DNA of 46,929 nt, from contig JAPPFK010000177.1 of NCBI GenBank assembly GCA_028823885.1, forward strand, positions 32,183 through 79,111. The letters are read 5' to 3'. The notes under the pieces were generated by a model, which saw only the letters and a list, made by a program, of their open reading frames with translations, ran no database searches and was not told the DNA's origin. The translations under genes were made by a program, and so were the position numbers. Origin of the DNA: Rhodospirillales bacterium (GTDB lineage: Bacteria > Pseudomonadota > Alphaproteobacteria > Rhodospirillales > UBA2165). Below, in pieces: positions 34,550 through 44,589 of this stretch (the first letter of the stretch is position 1; each line of letters begins with the position of its first letter).

Positions 34550-35263
34550 ATGCTCGAAATCGAAAATCTTTCCACGTCCTATGGTTTGATCAAGGCGCTG
34601 AAGGGCGTGTCGCTAACGGCTGAAGACGGCAAGGTGACTTGTATCTTGGGCCCAAACGGCGCCGGCAAAACGACCCTCATGTTTACCGCAGCCGGAATAC
34701 TGAAACCTGATTCAGGATCGGTAAAATTTGGTGGGGCCGAATTGGCCGGCTTAGCTGCTCCCAAGATCTTGCAGCAGGGACTGGCCTTGGCTCCGGAGAA
34801 CCGCCTGGTCTTTCCGCAAATGTCCGTGAGGGACAATCTCCTAGCCGGTGCCTATATCCGGCATCGTTCAGAAGCGACACAGGTCGAGGAAGATCTAGAG
34901 AAAATATTCGAGCGCTTTCCGGTGCTGAAGGAGAGGACAGAGCAGACGGCGGGAACATTGTCGGGAGGTGAGCAACAGATGCTTTCTGTTGCCCGCGCGC
35001 TCATGTCACGTCCCAAGATGCTCTTGTTGGACGAACCGTCCGTCGGCTTGGCGCCGCTTATCGTCGACGAAATATTTTCCATCATCAGACAAATGAACAA
35101 AGACGGAATCTCGATCCTCTTGGTCGAGCAGAATGCCGTGAAGGCCCTTGAGGTCGCTGACCATTTCTACCTCCTTGATCAGGGTAAGGTTGCTTTCAGT
35201 GGAACACCCGGAGAGATGGCCAACGATGACGTGATCAGGCGAGCGTATTTAGGCGAACATTAG
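34550..35263 (+). CDS. livF: Branched-chain-type ABC ATPase LivF (set 1)
   Basis: A 237-residue ATPase with Walker A GPNGAGKTT, signature LSGGEQQMLSVARAL, Walker B MLLLDEPSVGL and SILLVEQNA, where LivF has Gln before Asn in the switch region. It begins one base after the livG stop and completes the first transporter set. Confidence 0.9.
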   Translation: MLEIENLSTSYGLIKALKGVSLTAEDGKVTCILGPNGAGKTTLMFTAAGILKPDSGSVKFGGAELAGLAAPKILQQGLALAPENRLVFPQMSVRDNLLAGAYIRHRSEATQVEEDLEKIFERFPVLKERTEQTAGTLSGGEQQMLSVARALMSRPKMLLLDEPSVGLAPLIVDEIFSIIRQMNKDGISILLVEQNAVKALEVADHFYLLDQGKVAFSGTPGEMANDDVIRRAYLGEH

Positions 35264-35279
35264 CGCATCGGAAACCCGG

Positions 35280-36176
35280 ATGGATTTCCTTCAGACTTCA
35301 ATCGACGGACTGCTGTTTGGTTCAGCGTACGCACTATTGGCGCTCGGCTTTTCGCTGATCTTCGGGATCATGAAGCGCATCAATCTGGCCTATGGGTCAT
35401 CTCTCTTGTTCGGCGGTGCGCTTGCGGTTTGGTTGGAGCCATTCTTGGGTGGCGGGGCGCTAGGATTGCTTCTTGTTACCGTGTTTGGCGCGGCGGTTGC
35501 CGGAATTTATGTCGAGCGCCTCTGCTTCTCTCCCCACCTCGGGAAGACGGGGACCATGGCATCGATGATTGCGACTTTTGCAATTTGGATGCAGCTTGAT
35601 GAGATCTCATCTCAGCTGCTGCCCCAGCGCACACACGGTTTCGCGGGGATCGACATTGAAGCGATTTCGTTCGCAGGAATCATCCTGCGTAGTGATCACG
35701 TTCTGCATTTTTGGGTCGCTGTCCTTGCCATTGGAGCGCTCTATTGGACCCTATACCGGACCCGCTTCGGCCTTCTGCTGAGGGCGTCGGCGGATGACCC
35801 GGAGATCGCCTATTTGCTGGGCGGCCGAGTTGGATTGCTAGGAGTTGCGACGTTTGCGATCGCCGGTTTCCTCGGAGGAACCGCGGCATTCCTAATCCTA
35901 TCGAGCGACGGACAGATCACTCCCCATTTCGGTTTATGGAGCACCTTCAAAGGCCTGGTTGCAATGATGCTCGGAGGTGTTGGGTCGTTGCCGGGTGCGA
36001 TAGTCGGGGGATTGTTGCTGGGCTTCGCCGAAGCTCACGTCACCTTCTACCTGGGGGCTGAGTTTCGCGACATTCTGACCTTTGGTCTGCTGCTGCTCAT
36101 TTTGGTGCTGCGGCCGGGGGGACTAATGGGCGTCGATGTATATCGAACCGGACGCTTGGCGACCGAGAGGATTTAG
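35280..36176 (+). CDS. livH: Branched-chain-type ABC permease LivH (set 2)
   Basis: A 298-residue permease opening SIDGLLFGSAYALLALGFSL and FGIMKRINLAYG. It is related to but clearly diverged from the first LivH. The loop VAMMLGGVGSLPGAIVGG contacts the ATPase. It starts 16 bp after livF with no second binding-protein gene before it. Confidence 0.88.
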   Translation: MDFLQTSIDGLLFGSAYALLALGFSLIFGIMKRINLAYGSSLLFGGALAVWLEPFLGGGALGLLLVTVFGAAVAGIYVERLCFSPHLGKTGTMASMIATFAIWMQLDEISSQLLPQRTHGFAGIDIEAISFAGIILRSDHVLHFWVAVLAIGALYWTLYRTRFGLLLRASADDPEIAYLLGGRVGLLGVATFAIAGFLGGTAAFLILSSDGQITPHFGLWSTFKGLVAMMLGGVGSLPGAIVGGLLLGFAEAHVTFYLGAEFRDILTFGLLLLILVLRPGGLMGVDVYRTGRLATERI

Positions 36177-37078
36177 TGATGAGCCTCTATGTCGCATCCA
36201 CCCTCACCAATGTTGCCCTTATTTCATTCTTGGCGTTGTCGGCCTACCTCGTCTTGGTGGTGGGAGAGGTTTCATTCGGCCAACAGGCCTTCTTTGGAAT
36301 TGGAGCGTATGTCACGGCGACGGTGACTGCTATTTTTGGCGGTCACGTCGTGGTGGCACTCCTCTTGAGCACGATCGCCGGCGGACTGGCGGCATTGCTT
36401 TTGGCGGCACTGGTGATCCGGCTGTCAGGACTATATTTTGCCATTGCCTCACTTTGTTTTGCCGAACTTCTGCGCCTGACGCTGCTCCGAATTCGAATTC
36501 CCCTCGAGATTGACGGAAGAACCACCGGTATGGACGGGCCGGAAGGTTTCTCGAATATCCGTTGGATATTCGAGAACAATTTTGAGGTCACCGATTTCTT
36601 GATACTGACCGTACTTTGCCTAGCGGCGCTCCTCGTATTGTTGTTTTTCTTTGAACGTACGACCATCATGTTGCGCGCTCGGCTGGTCGGTAAGGATGCA
36701 ATACTGGCCCAGTCGCTTGGCATTCGGCCGGCTCAATACCGTCTGGCCTTTATCGGCCTTTCCGGCATGGTAGCTGGTTTTGGCGGCGCGCTTTTCGCAT
36801 TGTTCAACACACATATCGAACCTCAGATGTTCGGGGTGATGCTGGGCGTTCACGCACTTGCTTATTCGATTATCGGGGGCCTTGGCGCACCTCTTGGTCC
36901 CCTGATTGGTGTCGGCATCGACATTGGCCTTTTGGAAAGTATTAGAGCGCTTTCCGAATATCGCATGATCGCCTTCGGCGGATTGGTGGCCGTGCTCCTG
37001 ATCCTATTCCCACAAGGATTATTGAGTCCACGCGTCGTAAATCAATTGCGAGCACGGATTTGGCGGCGCCGTGTTTGA
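36176..37078 (+). CDS. livM: Branched-chain-type ABC permease LivM (set 2)
   Basis: A 300-residue permease with LSAYLVLVVGEVSFGQQAFF, IRLSGLYFAIASLCFAELLR and YSIIGGLGAPLGPLIGVGID. GTG at 36176 shares a base with the upstream TAG; ATG at 36179 is the alternative. Its end overlaps the next ATPase gene by 8 bp. Confidence 0.88.
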   Translation: MMSLYVASTLTNVALISFLALSAYLVLVVGEVSFGQQAFFGIGAYVTATVTAIFGGHVVVALLLSTIAGGLAALLLAALVIRLSGLYFAIASLCFAELLRLTLLRIRIPLEIDGRTTGMDGPEGFSNIRWIFENNFEVTDFLILTVLCLAALLVLLFFFERTTIMLRARLVGKDAILAQSLGIRPAQYRLAFIGLSGMVAGFGGALFALFNTHIEPQMFGVMLGVHALAYSIIGGLGAPLGPLIGVGIDIGLLESIRALSEYRMIAFGGLVAVLLILFPQGLLSPRVVNQLRARIWRRRV

Positions 37079-37736
37079 GCTAAACCGCATAACAAAGTCG
37101 TTCGATGGGGTTCGCGTCCTGCAAGACGTCTCGCTGGTCCTGCGCCCGGGCGATAGGGTGGGCCTGACCGGTGGCAACGGGACCGGCAAATCAACTCTGA
37201 TCAATATTGCGACGGGATTCTTGGAACCGAGCTCCGGACAGATCACCCTTGATGGGCAACCGCTGAATGGCCTGCCGCCATGGAAATTTTCTCGGCTTGG
37301 TATCCGGCGTAGCTTTCAAACCGCACGGCTAATTCCCACGGCAACGGTCCGTGACCAATTTCGTATCGGAAACGCAGCCGGGAACCTTCATCGCAGACGC
37401 GCTCTAATTGAGAAATGCGGTCTGTCGGAGTTTCTCGACCTATTTCCCTTCGAAGTACCGCTGCCCGTGTTGCGGAAGGTCGAAGTTGTCCGGGCGCTCC
37501 TGGCGGATCCGGCGGTTATGTTCTTGGATGAACCATCCGCCGGGCTCTCGCCGACTGAACTGACGTCTTTCGCCCACTTCATATCCGAGAACCTGCACGA
37601 CAAGACCGCACTTATGATCGTTGAGCACCGCCGGGACCTGATGCGCCTCCTGGTGGAGAATATCGTGACGTTGGACCGAGATGAACCCGGCATCCGGGTT
37701 GGTTCTATGCCAATGAAGGTTGTTGGTAGTGCTTGA
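37071..37736 (+). CDS. livG: Branched-chain-type ABC ATPase LivG (set 2), signature motif degenerate
   Basis: A 221-residue ATPase, shorter than the usual 250 or so. Walker A is GGNGTGKST (34-42), the Q-loop region is RRSFQTARLIP, Walker B is VMFLDEPSAGL and the switch His is in LMIVEHRRDL. Where LSxGxxxxxEIARAL should be, the sequence is LPVLRKVEVVRALLADP, so the LSGGQ-type signature is lost. Heterodimeric ABC proteins with one degenerate site are known in other families. The start is GTG, inside the livM stop region (GTGTTTGA). Confidence 0.8.
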   Translation: MFELNRITKSFDGVRVLQDVSLVLRPGDRVGLTGGNGTGKSTLINIATGFLEPSSGQITLDGQPLNGLPPWKFSRLGIRRSFQTARLIPTATVRDQFRIGNAAGNLHRRRALIEKCGLSEFLDLFPFEVPLPVLRKVEVVRALLADPAVMFLDEPSAGLSPTELTSFAHFISENLHDKTALMIVEHRRDLMRLLVENIVTLDRDEPGIRVGSMPMKVVGSA

Positions 37737-38385
37737 ACTGGAGGACATTTCCGTACGATACGGCTCGGTCCATGCGGTCAACCAGGCGAGTATTTCGGTT
37801 GAACCGGGCGGACTAGCAGTCCTCGACGGACATCACGGAGCTGGGAAATCCAGCCTGCTAAAAGCCATTGTGGGGGCTGTTCAGTCCGACGGGAAACTAA
37901 TCCTAGACGGGGTAATTGAGGATCGTCGAACGCCAGCAATGATGTTGCGACGGGGCGTCGTCTTGGTGCCGGAAGGACGACACCTATTCGCAAGCCTAAC
38001 AACGCGCGAGAATTTGGAGTTTGGCTCCGCGGTCTCTGGTGTCGCGGGACAGTTGGATCGTGTCATGGCGCTGTTCCCGGAGTTGGTCTCACTCCTGGAT
38101 TCTCCGGCATATTCGCTTAGCGGCGGTCAGACCCAGATGCTGGCATTCGGACGAGGCGTCATGGCTTCGCCAAGGTATCTACTTCTCGACGAACCCATTC
38201 TCGGCCTTTCAAGTGGTCCCAGTGAACGAGTTTGGGAAGGAATTGCCTCGCTAAGGCGGGAGGGCGTCGGTGTAATTGTGACCGGCCACCACAACGTTCC
38301 TGGCCACATCAACTCGGACCAGATTTTTTCAATGGTAAACGGTCAACTGAAAAGGGAGAGAAACAATAAAACGCTTCACAGCTAG
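37729..38385 (+). CDS. livF: Branched-chain-type ABC ATPase LivF (set 2)
   Basis: A 218-residue ATPase with Walker A GHHGAGKSS, signature YSLSGGQTQMLAFGRG, Walker B YLLLDEPILGL and a switch His in VTGHHNVPG. The signature is intact, unlike in its partner. It is shorter than set-1 LivF. GTG at 37729 (GTGCTTGA overlap, the same architecture as the preceding junction) is preferred to the TTG codons at 37720. Confidence 0.8.
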   Translation: MLELEDISVRYGSVHAVNQASISVEPGGLAVLDGHHGAGKSSLLKAIVGAVQSDGKLILDGVIEDRRTPAMMLRRGVVLVPEGRHLFASLTTRENLEFGSAVSGVAGQLDRVMALFPELVSLLDSPAYSLSGGQTQMLAFGRGVMASPRYLLLDEPILGLSSGPSERVWEGIASLRREGVGVIVTGHHNVPGHINSDQIFSMVNGQLKRERNNKTLHS

Positions 38386-38791
38386 CTTCGCAATTGTATT
38401 GATCGCGAGTTCATTCATGTCGTCGCCTGTCCTTGCACAGGCGGTGAAGAGTAAGACTCAGTGCAAACCCACTGACGCAAAGCTCACCTACGAGTGTACG
38501 GTTATGTTGATGCTAGACGGCAAACCGGTGACCGGGGCCGACATCATGGTCAAAGCTGACATGCCCGCGATGCCTATGGCTCACAACGTCAAACCGGTGC
38601 CGGCTAAAGCAATGCATCATGCCGACGGCCAGTACAGTTTCCAGATTGAACTGGAAATGTTTGGAGAATGGAAATTCACATACGACCTGGCAAAGCCGTT
38701 CCGGGACCGGTTAGGCGAGAAGATCATGTTCTCCTCGGGCGATCCCAACGAAATGAAAAAGGAAAAGATGGGAACTCATAGACATAACTAG
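38366..38791 (+). CDS. Small exported YtkA/FixH-like protein
   Basis: A mature protein of about 115 residues follows a signal peptide with the core FAIVLIASSFMSSPVLAQA. The folded part has a Cys pair (QCKPTDAKLTYEC) and an immunoglobulin-like YtkA pattern, MPAMPMAHNVKPVPA then DGQYSFQIELEMFGEWKF. The Met/His-rich loop suggests copper or another metal, by analogy with periplasmic copper proteins. A GGGAGAG ribosome-binding site is spaced for ATA at 38366, which would give a complete signal peptide (KRFTAS...). The first standard start is TTG at 38399, which shortens the n-region. Confidence 0.6.
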   Translation: MKRFTASFAIVLIASSFMSSPVLAQAVKSKTQCKPTDAKLTYECTVMLMLDGKPVTGADIMVKADMPAMPMAHNVKPVPAKAMHHADGQYSFQIELEMFGEWKFTYDLAKPFRDRLGEKIMFSSGDPNEMKKEKMGTHRHN

Positions 38792-39200
38792 GCGCACTCC
38801 TTTTGACTGGCCAAATGATGCCGGATCGCCGCTTGGGAGCCGCTGTTTCGGCCCATTTCCTTCTTTCCTTTTCGACCGGAGCCTTTGCTGGCGCGTTTTC
38901 TTCTCCCTTTTGTCGAATTTCCTTTCGAATTTCGATACCTCATGCCCAAGCCACTCCCGTCCCCGGTTCTGGCTGCCGGCCTTGCAAGCGGAGCGCGCAG
39001 GCAGCTCGGGCACAAGGCGCAGCGACTGTGCAAGAGCGACCGAAGGTGATAGGGATCGCGGCGGTTTCGGAGCGAGCGCCCCGAGCACTCGCGACGCGAC
39101 GGTGTCACCTGGGGTCCCGGCGAGGCCACGCGGTGCATTAACTTCGCTTACGGTACGCTTACGGCATTGGAATGGATCGACACCACAGAAAAAGAAGACG
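38792..39200. other. Gene-free stretch at the right end of the catabolic block
   Basis: No supportable gene is visible. A minus-strand frame of about 116 codons is Arg/Ser/Lys-rich with no motif and looks fortuitous. Near 39144-39166, CGCTTACGG occurs twice 2 nt apart, recalling the paired words beside the left repeat. Confidence 0.4.
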
Positions 39201-39230
39201 CCGCTATTCTATTGTAATAGCGGGGTTTTT
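39201..39230. terminator. Terminator hairpin beside the right tRNA-fMet fragment
   Basis: CCGCTATT at 39201-39208 and AATAGCGG at 39216-39223 form the stem; GG and seven T follow. It adjoins the CCA end of the right repeat, as the hairpins do at 8135 and 24171, but its sequence differs from both. Confidence 0.75.
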
Positions 39231-39302
39231 TTGGTTGCGGGGGCAGGATTTGCTCAAGCACCCACAATCAGTCGAGCAGTGTGACCGCCAATCAGAGTGG
39301 TC
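39228..39302. repeat. Right copy of the 75-bp direct repeat ending in a tRNA-fMet 3' fragment
   Basis: Same orientation and extent as 8169-8243, with five single-base differences. It contains the same 21-nt tRNA 3' end and the same 50 or so non-tRNA bases. Similarity stops on both sides at the same points, which argues for a defined unit. Confidence 0.7.
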
Positions 39303-39319
39303 ACCACAAGGTCCCCTCC

Positions 39320-39400
39320 GGTTATAGCCTGAACTATCTCATCGACACGGCGAACACCACAATCGTCGACGTGGAGGCGGCGATGCGGATCACCAATGAG
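39320..39400 (+). mobile_element. Relic of an IS1182-type transposase
   Basis: 27 codons read GYSLNYLIDTANTTIVDVEA then AMRITNE. This matches the conserved block (GYSLNYLID....IIVDVEAT..RI..EV) of IS1182-family DDE transposases. The rest of the roughly 450-residue protein is absent on both sides. It starts 18 bp after the right repeat. Confidence 0.55.
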
Positions 39401-39421
39401 CGGATACCACCGTCGAAACAC

Positions 39422-40570
39422 CTAATAGTACCGCCGTGGGATTCCGAACGCGGTTTTCCACTCCCTGGACGCGCCCTTGCCCATGATCATCTCTTCGTGG
39501 AAATCGCCGATGGGGTAGATGTCGGGCGCGTCGGCGTCGCTCCAGACGCCCTGCCGCTTCCGCTCCTCGCGCCGGTCGATCAGCCACTCGATGTAGCTGT
39601 CGCGGAAGTGGCCGGGCGCAACCATCAGCGCCGCCCGGACCCGGTCGTCGATCTCCCGGTAGGTGGCCGCCGCCGCCTCGCTGATCTCGATGGCGCCGTA
39701 ATCCAGCCCATAGCCCGCCTCGAGCTGCTCCCCGCCGGCCACGGCGGCGAAGATCTGCTGGTCCTTGACGCTCAGGAGTTCCTTGTAGACACCGACGAAC
39801 CTGTCGGTCACCGGCGTGCCAAGGGGCGCGTGGGCGATGCCGCCCGGGTTGCCGATGTTCCGGGAGCGGTTTTGGGCGATCTCGGATTTGTGGAACTCGA
39901 GCATGGCGGGCGAATAGTCCTCGCCGAGAAATTCGCAGACGCGTCGAAGCTCGGCCTCCGGTTCCCGCACCAGGGTCTCGTAGTTGAGGTCGAGCCACTG
40001 TTCGGCGCTCATTTTTTCGCGCCACGGTTTCGCCGCGTTGATGAACAGCTTCCAGCGCTCGGCGGAGCAGAACGCGTTGTACGAGCCGAAACGGGAATGG
40101 ATGGTTTCGGCGACGTTGTCCCGCCCGTCCCGGGTCAGGTAGATGAATTGCGCGTTGGGGAAGTCCTCGACGACCTGGCCGATGAAGAAGCCGTTGTTGG
40201 GCGACTTCTCGGCCCAGCGGGGCTTGCCGTTCTGCCAGGCGTGCCGTTCGAGCATGGCGCAGAAGATGCCGGCGAAGCTCCGCTCCCGGAGATCGCCCAG
40301 GATTTCATCGAGGATGGTCGCCGGGTTGGCCTTCATGCCCAGAAACGGGGGCACCAGGGTGAAAATCATCTCCTCGGCGAGAGTCCGGAAGTTCTCCTCC
40401 CGGCCCAAATCCCCGTAGGTGTGGAGATAGGGGCGGAACCGCTGGTAGTACCAGGCGACCTCGGGCACGGCGATGCGGGGATGACTGCCGATCATCAGCA
40501 TCAGCATGGTCGTGCCCGACCGGTGACAGCCGAGAACGAAGACCGGCTTTTCCTCCAACGTGATGCTCAT
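39422..40570 (-). CDS. PAPS-dependent sulfotransferase family protein
   Basis: A 382-residue cytoplasmic sulfotransferase. The 5'-phosphosulfate loop is [20 protein letters not shown] near the start. The 3'-phosphate site is [20 protein letters not shown], and [12 protein letters not shown] precedes it. The family moves sulfate from PAPS to sugars, lipids or small metabolites; the acceptor is unknown. ATG at 40570 overlaps the ABC ATPase stop (ATGA), so it is the last gene of the transporter operon. This is unusual and hints that the transported compound is linked to sulfation. Confidence 0.85.
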   Translation of the reverse strand: MSITLEEKPVFVLGCHRSGTTMLMLMIGSHPRIAVPEVAWYYQRFRPYLHTYGDLGREENFRTLAEEMIFTLVPPFLGMKANPATILDEILGDLRERSFAGIFCAMLERHAWQNGKPRWAEKSPNNGFFIGQVVEDFPNAQFIYLTRDGRDNVAETIHSRFGSYNAFCSAERWKLFINAAKPWREKMSAEQWLDLNYETLVREPEAELRRVCEFLGEDYSPAMLEFHKSEIAQNRSRNIGNPGGIAHAPLGTPVTDRFVGVYKELLSVKDQQIFAAVAGGEQLEAGYGLDYGAIEISEAAAATYREIDDRVRAALMVAPGHFRDSYIEWLIDRREERKRQGVWSDADAPDIYPIGDFHEEMIMGKGASREWKTAFGIPRRYY

Positions 40571-41621
40571 GGGTTCAAGTTCTCCATTTGGCCCTCCGTT
40601 TCCGGCCGGGGTTCCGCCGCGTCCGCCGCACTTCCGTCGTGCAGGTGGCACGATACCCAGTGTCCGGGCTCCACCTCCTTGAGGCTCGGGGATTCCATCC
40701 GGCATCTTTCGGTCGCATAGGGACAGCGGGCATGGAAGTGACAGCCCTTGGGCGGGTCGATGGGGCTCGGCACGTCGCCGGTCAGGATGACCCGGTCCTC
40801 TCGGGTGACCCCGGGATCGGGGATCGGCACCGCCGACAGCAGCGCCTCGCTGTAGGGATGCAGCGGGTTCGAGAACAGCGTCCGCTTGTCGGTCAGCTCG
40901 ACGATGCGGCCCAGATACATGACGCCGATCCGCTGGCTGATATGCTCGACCACGGCGAGGTCGTGGGCGATGAACAGGTAGGAAAGCTCGTAATCCTCCT
41001 GCAGATCCATCAGCAGGTTGATGACCTGCGCCTGGATGGAGACGTCGAGGGCCGAGACCGGCTCGTCGCCGACGATGAGGCTGGGGCTGAGCGCCAAGGC
41101 GCGGGCGATGCCGATGCGCTGGCGCTGGCCGCCGGAGAACTGGTGGGGGTAGTTGTCCAGCTGTTCGGGGCGCAGGCCGACCCGCTCGAACAGCGCCGCC
41201 ACCCGCTCGCGCAAGGCGCCGCCGGAGGCGATGTCGTGAACCTTCAGCGGCTCCCCGACGATATCGGCGGCCTTCATGCGCGGATTGAGCGACGAGTACG
41301 GGTCCTGGTAGATGATCTGCATGCGCTGGCGGAGCCGGCGCATTTCCTCCCTGGGGATGCGGGTGATGTCGCGCCCCTCGAACTCGATGCTGCCCTCCGT
41401 CGGTTCGATCAGGCGGAGAACGGTCTTGCCGACGGTGGTCTTGCCGCAGCCGCTTTCGCCCACGAGGCCGAAGGTCTCGCCCCGCTCGATCTCGAAGGAA
41501 ACGCCGTCGACCGCGTAGACGTGCCCGGTGACGTGGGCCAGAACGCCCTTGCGGATGGGAAAGTGCGTCTTGAGGCCGCTGACCTTCAGGAGGGGCTCGC
41601 CGCCGCTGGTCGCAGCTTCGG

Positions 41622-41625
<4 letters not shown>
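40567..41625 (-). CDS. dppF: Dipeptide/oligopeptide-type ABC ATPase, DppF-like
   Basis: A 352-residue ATPase with Walker [21 protein letters not shown] (Q-loop, DppF type), signature [17 protein letters not shown] and Walker [13 protein letters not shown]. The C-terminal oligopeptide-transporter block ([17 protein letters not shown]) would hold an iron-sulfur or zinc site. ATG at 41625 overlaps dppD by ATGA. Confidence 0.88.
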
Positions 41626-42673
<1,048 letters not shown>

Positions 42674-42674
<1 letters not shown>

Positions 42675-43567
42675 CACACCTCCTTGGCGAACCGGGGATC
42701 AAGGAGGTCGCGGAGACCGTCGCCGATCAGGTTGACCGAGAGCACCGTCGCCGCCAGGAACAGGCCGGGAAACAGGATGATCCATGTGGCGCTGCTGAGA
42801 TAGGAGCGCCCGTCCGCCATCATGGTGCCCCAGCTGGGAATCTCGGGCGGCGTTCCCGCGCCGAGGAAGCTCAGCGCGGCCTCCGACAACATGGCGGACG
42901 CGCAGACGAAGGTCGCCTGCACAATCAGCGGCGCGAAGGTGTTGGGCATGATGTGCTTGAAGATCACCCGCGCCGTCCCGGCGCCCGCGGCCACCGCCGC
43001 CTCGACGTAGGTGATCTCGCGGGTGACGACGACGACGCCCCTCACCAGCCGGGCGACCCGGGGAATCTCGGGTATGGTCAGGGCGATGATCACGGTCTCG
43101 ATGCCGGCCGGCAGCAGGGCGATGAAGCCGATGGCCAGCAGCAGTCCGGGGATGGCCATCAGGCCGTCCATGATCCGCATGAGCCAGGCGTCGATCTGGC
43201 GGACGTAGCCGCTCAACAGCCCGACCATCAGCCCGATGAACACCGCCAGCAGCGCGACGGTGATGCCGACGGTCAGGGAAATGCGGCCGCCGAATATGGC
43301 CCGCGCGAACACGTCCCGGCCGAACCTGTCGGAACCGAACCAGTACTCCGCCGAAGGCGGCTTGAGGCGGCCGGTGACCACATTCAGTTCGGCCGGGTCC
43401 TTGGCCGCGATCCAGGGCGCGAAGATGGCGACGAAAATGATCACCGACACCATGAGCAAACCCAGCGACAGGTTCGGATTGCGGCGGACGAACCCGGCGA
43501 TCCGCCGGTGCAGGGGCGGCGCCTCGGCGGCCTCGAACTCCATTTCATTGACGGCGGCTGTCGACAT
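42674..43567 (-). CDS. dppC: Dipeptide/oligopeptide-type ABC permease, DppC-like
   Basis: A 297-residue membrane protein. An N-terminal cytoplasmic segment is followed by [20 protein letters not shown] and the DppC mark [20 protein letters not shown]. The EAA loop [20 protein letters not shown] contacts the ATPase. About six spans. It is 4 bp downstream of dppB. Confidence 0.88.
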
Positions 43568-43571
43568 GACC

Positions 43572-44513
43572 CTAGTGCCTCACCCGGGGATCGAAGAGCG
43601 AATAGCTTAAATCGACCACCAGATTGACCAGCACGTAGATGCCCGAGAAAACCAGGATGACGCCCTGGACGACCGGATAATCGCGATCGAGAACCGCCTC
43701 GATGGTGAGATTGCCCATCCCCGGGATGTTGAACACGGTTTCGATGACCACCACGCCGTTGATCAAGAGCGCGAACCCGATCCCGATGACCGTGACGATG
43801 GGGATGGAGGAATTCTGGAGGGCGTGCCGGAACAGCACCTTCATCGGCGGCAGCCCCTTTGCGTAGGCGGTGCGGATGTAGTCCTCCTTCAGGACCTCGA
43901 CCACCGTGGCGCGGGTAATCCGGGTGATCAGCGCCATGTAGGACGAGCCCAGCGTGATCGTCGGCAGGATCATATGGTGGAGGAAGGTGCCGAATCCCTC
44001 CCTGATGCTGACGAACCCCTGGGCCGGGACGATGGTCCAATCCACGGCGAATTTCGAGACGAACATGAAGCCGAGCCAGAATCCGGGCACGGAGAACCCC
44101 AGGACGGCGAAGATCATTATGGAGTGGTCCCACCACGTGCCCTGCTTCCAGGCCGCCATGACGCCAAGGGGAACCCCGAGAAAGACGGCGAACGTCAGCG
44201 TGGTGATGGCCAGGAAAATGGTCGGCTCGATGCGCTGGGCCATCAAGGTCGTGACCGGCTTGCTGACCAGCAGGGAGGTTCCGAGGTCGCCCGTCGCGAT
44301 GTTCCCGGACCAGATCAGGAACTGCGTGTGCAGCGGCTTGTCGAGCCCCAGCGACTCCCGGAGTTGCTGGATTTCCCCCGGGGTCGCATCTTCATCGGCG
44401 AGGATATCGGCGGGATCACCCGGCGTCAGGTGGATGAGGAGGAAAACGAACACGCCCACCACGATCATCACCGGGATAGCAGCGAAGCAACGACGGACGA
44501 TGTAGGTAAACAT
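43572..44513 (-). CDS. dppB: Dipeptide/oligopeptide-type ABC permease, DppB-like
   Basis: A 313-residue membrane protein. The first span IPVMIVVGVFVFLLIHLTPG is typical of DppB, followed by LGLDKPLHTQFLIW. The EAA loop is YIRTAYAKGLPPMKVLFRHA, and FNIPGMGNLTIEAVLDRDYP lies near the end. Hairpin 44536-44567 separates it from the binding-protein gene. Confidence 0.88.
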   Translation of the reverse strand: MFTYIVRRCFAAIPVMIVVGVFVFLLIHLTPGDPADILADEDATPGEIQQLRESLGLDKPLHTQFLIWSGNIATGDLGTSLLVSKPVTTLMAQRIEPTIFLAITTLTFAVFLGVPLGVMAAWKQGTWWDHSIMIFAVLGFSVPGFWLGFMFVSKFAVDWTIVPAQGFVSIREGFGTFLHHMILPTITLGSSYMALITRITRATVVEVLKEDYIRTAYAKGLPPMKVLFRHALQNSSIPIVTVIGIGFALLINGVVVIETVFNIPGMGNLTIEAVLDRDYPVVQGVILVFSGIYVLVNLVVDLSYSLFDPRVRH

Positions 44514-44535
44514 GGCCGAATACTACCCCAAGGCC

Positions 44536-44567
44536 GGCAGCCCCGAAAAAATTTTTCCGGGGCCGCC
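44536..44567 (-). promoter_or_regulatory. Intercistronic hairpin between the dppA-like gene and dppB
   Basis: GGCAGCCCCGAAAAA and TTTTTCCGGGGCCGCC form a long, nearly perfect stem 22 bp after the binding-protein gene. It may act as a partial terminator or message stabiliser and lower permease expression relative to the binding protein. Confidence 0.65.
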
Positions 44568-44589
44568 ATTGAACCTTGCCTATCTGAAA

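Noticed and set aside
38711-39138. Two overlapping minus-strand frames of about 120 codons after the YtkA-like gene
   Set aside because: Arg/Ser/Lys-rich, with no motif, no convincing ribosome site and no relation to either neighbour.
39281-40720. A 479-codon plus-strand frame over the sulfotransferase and dppF
   Set aside because: It is antisense to two clear genes, with Val/Asp/Gly-rich shadow composition and no motif. Only its first 40 codons hold real signal, the transposase relic.
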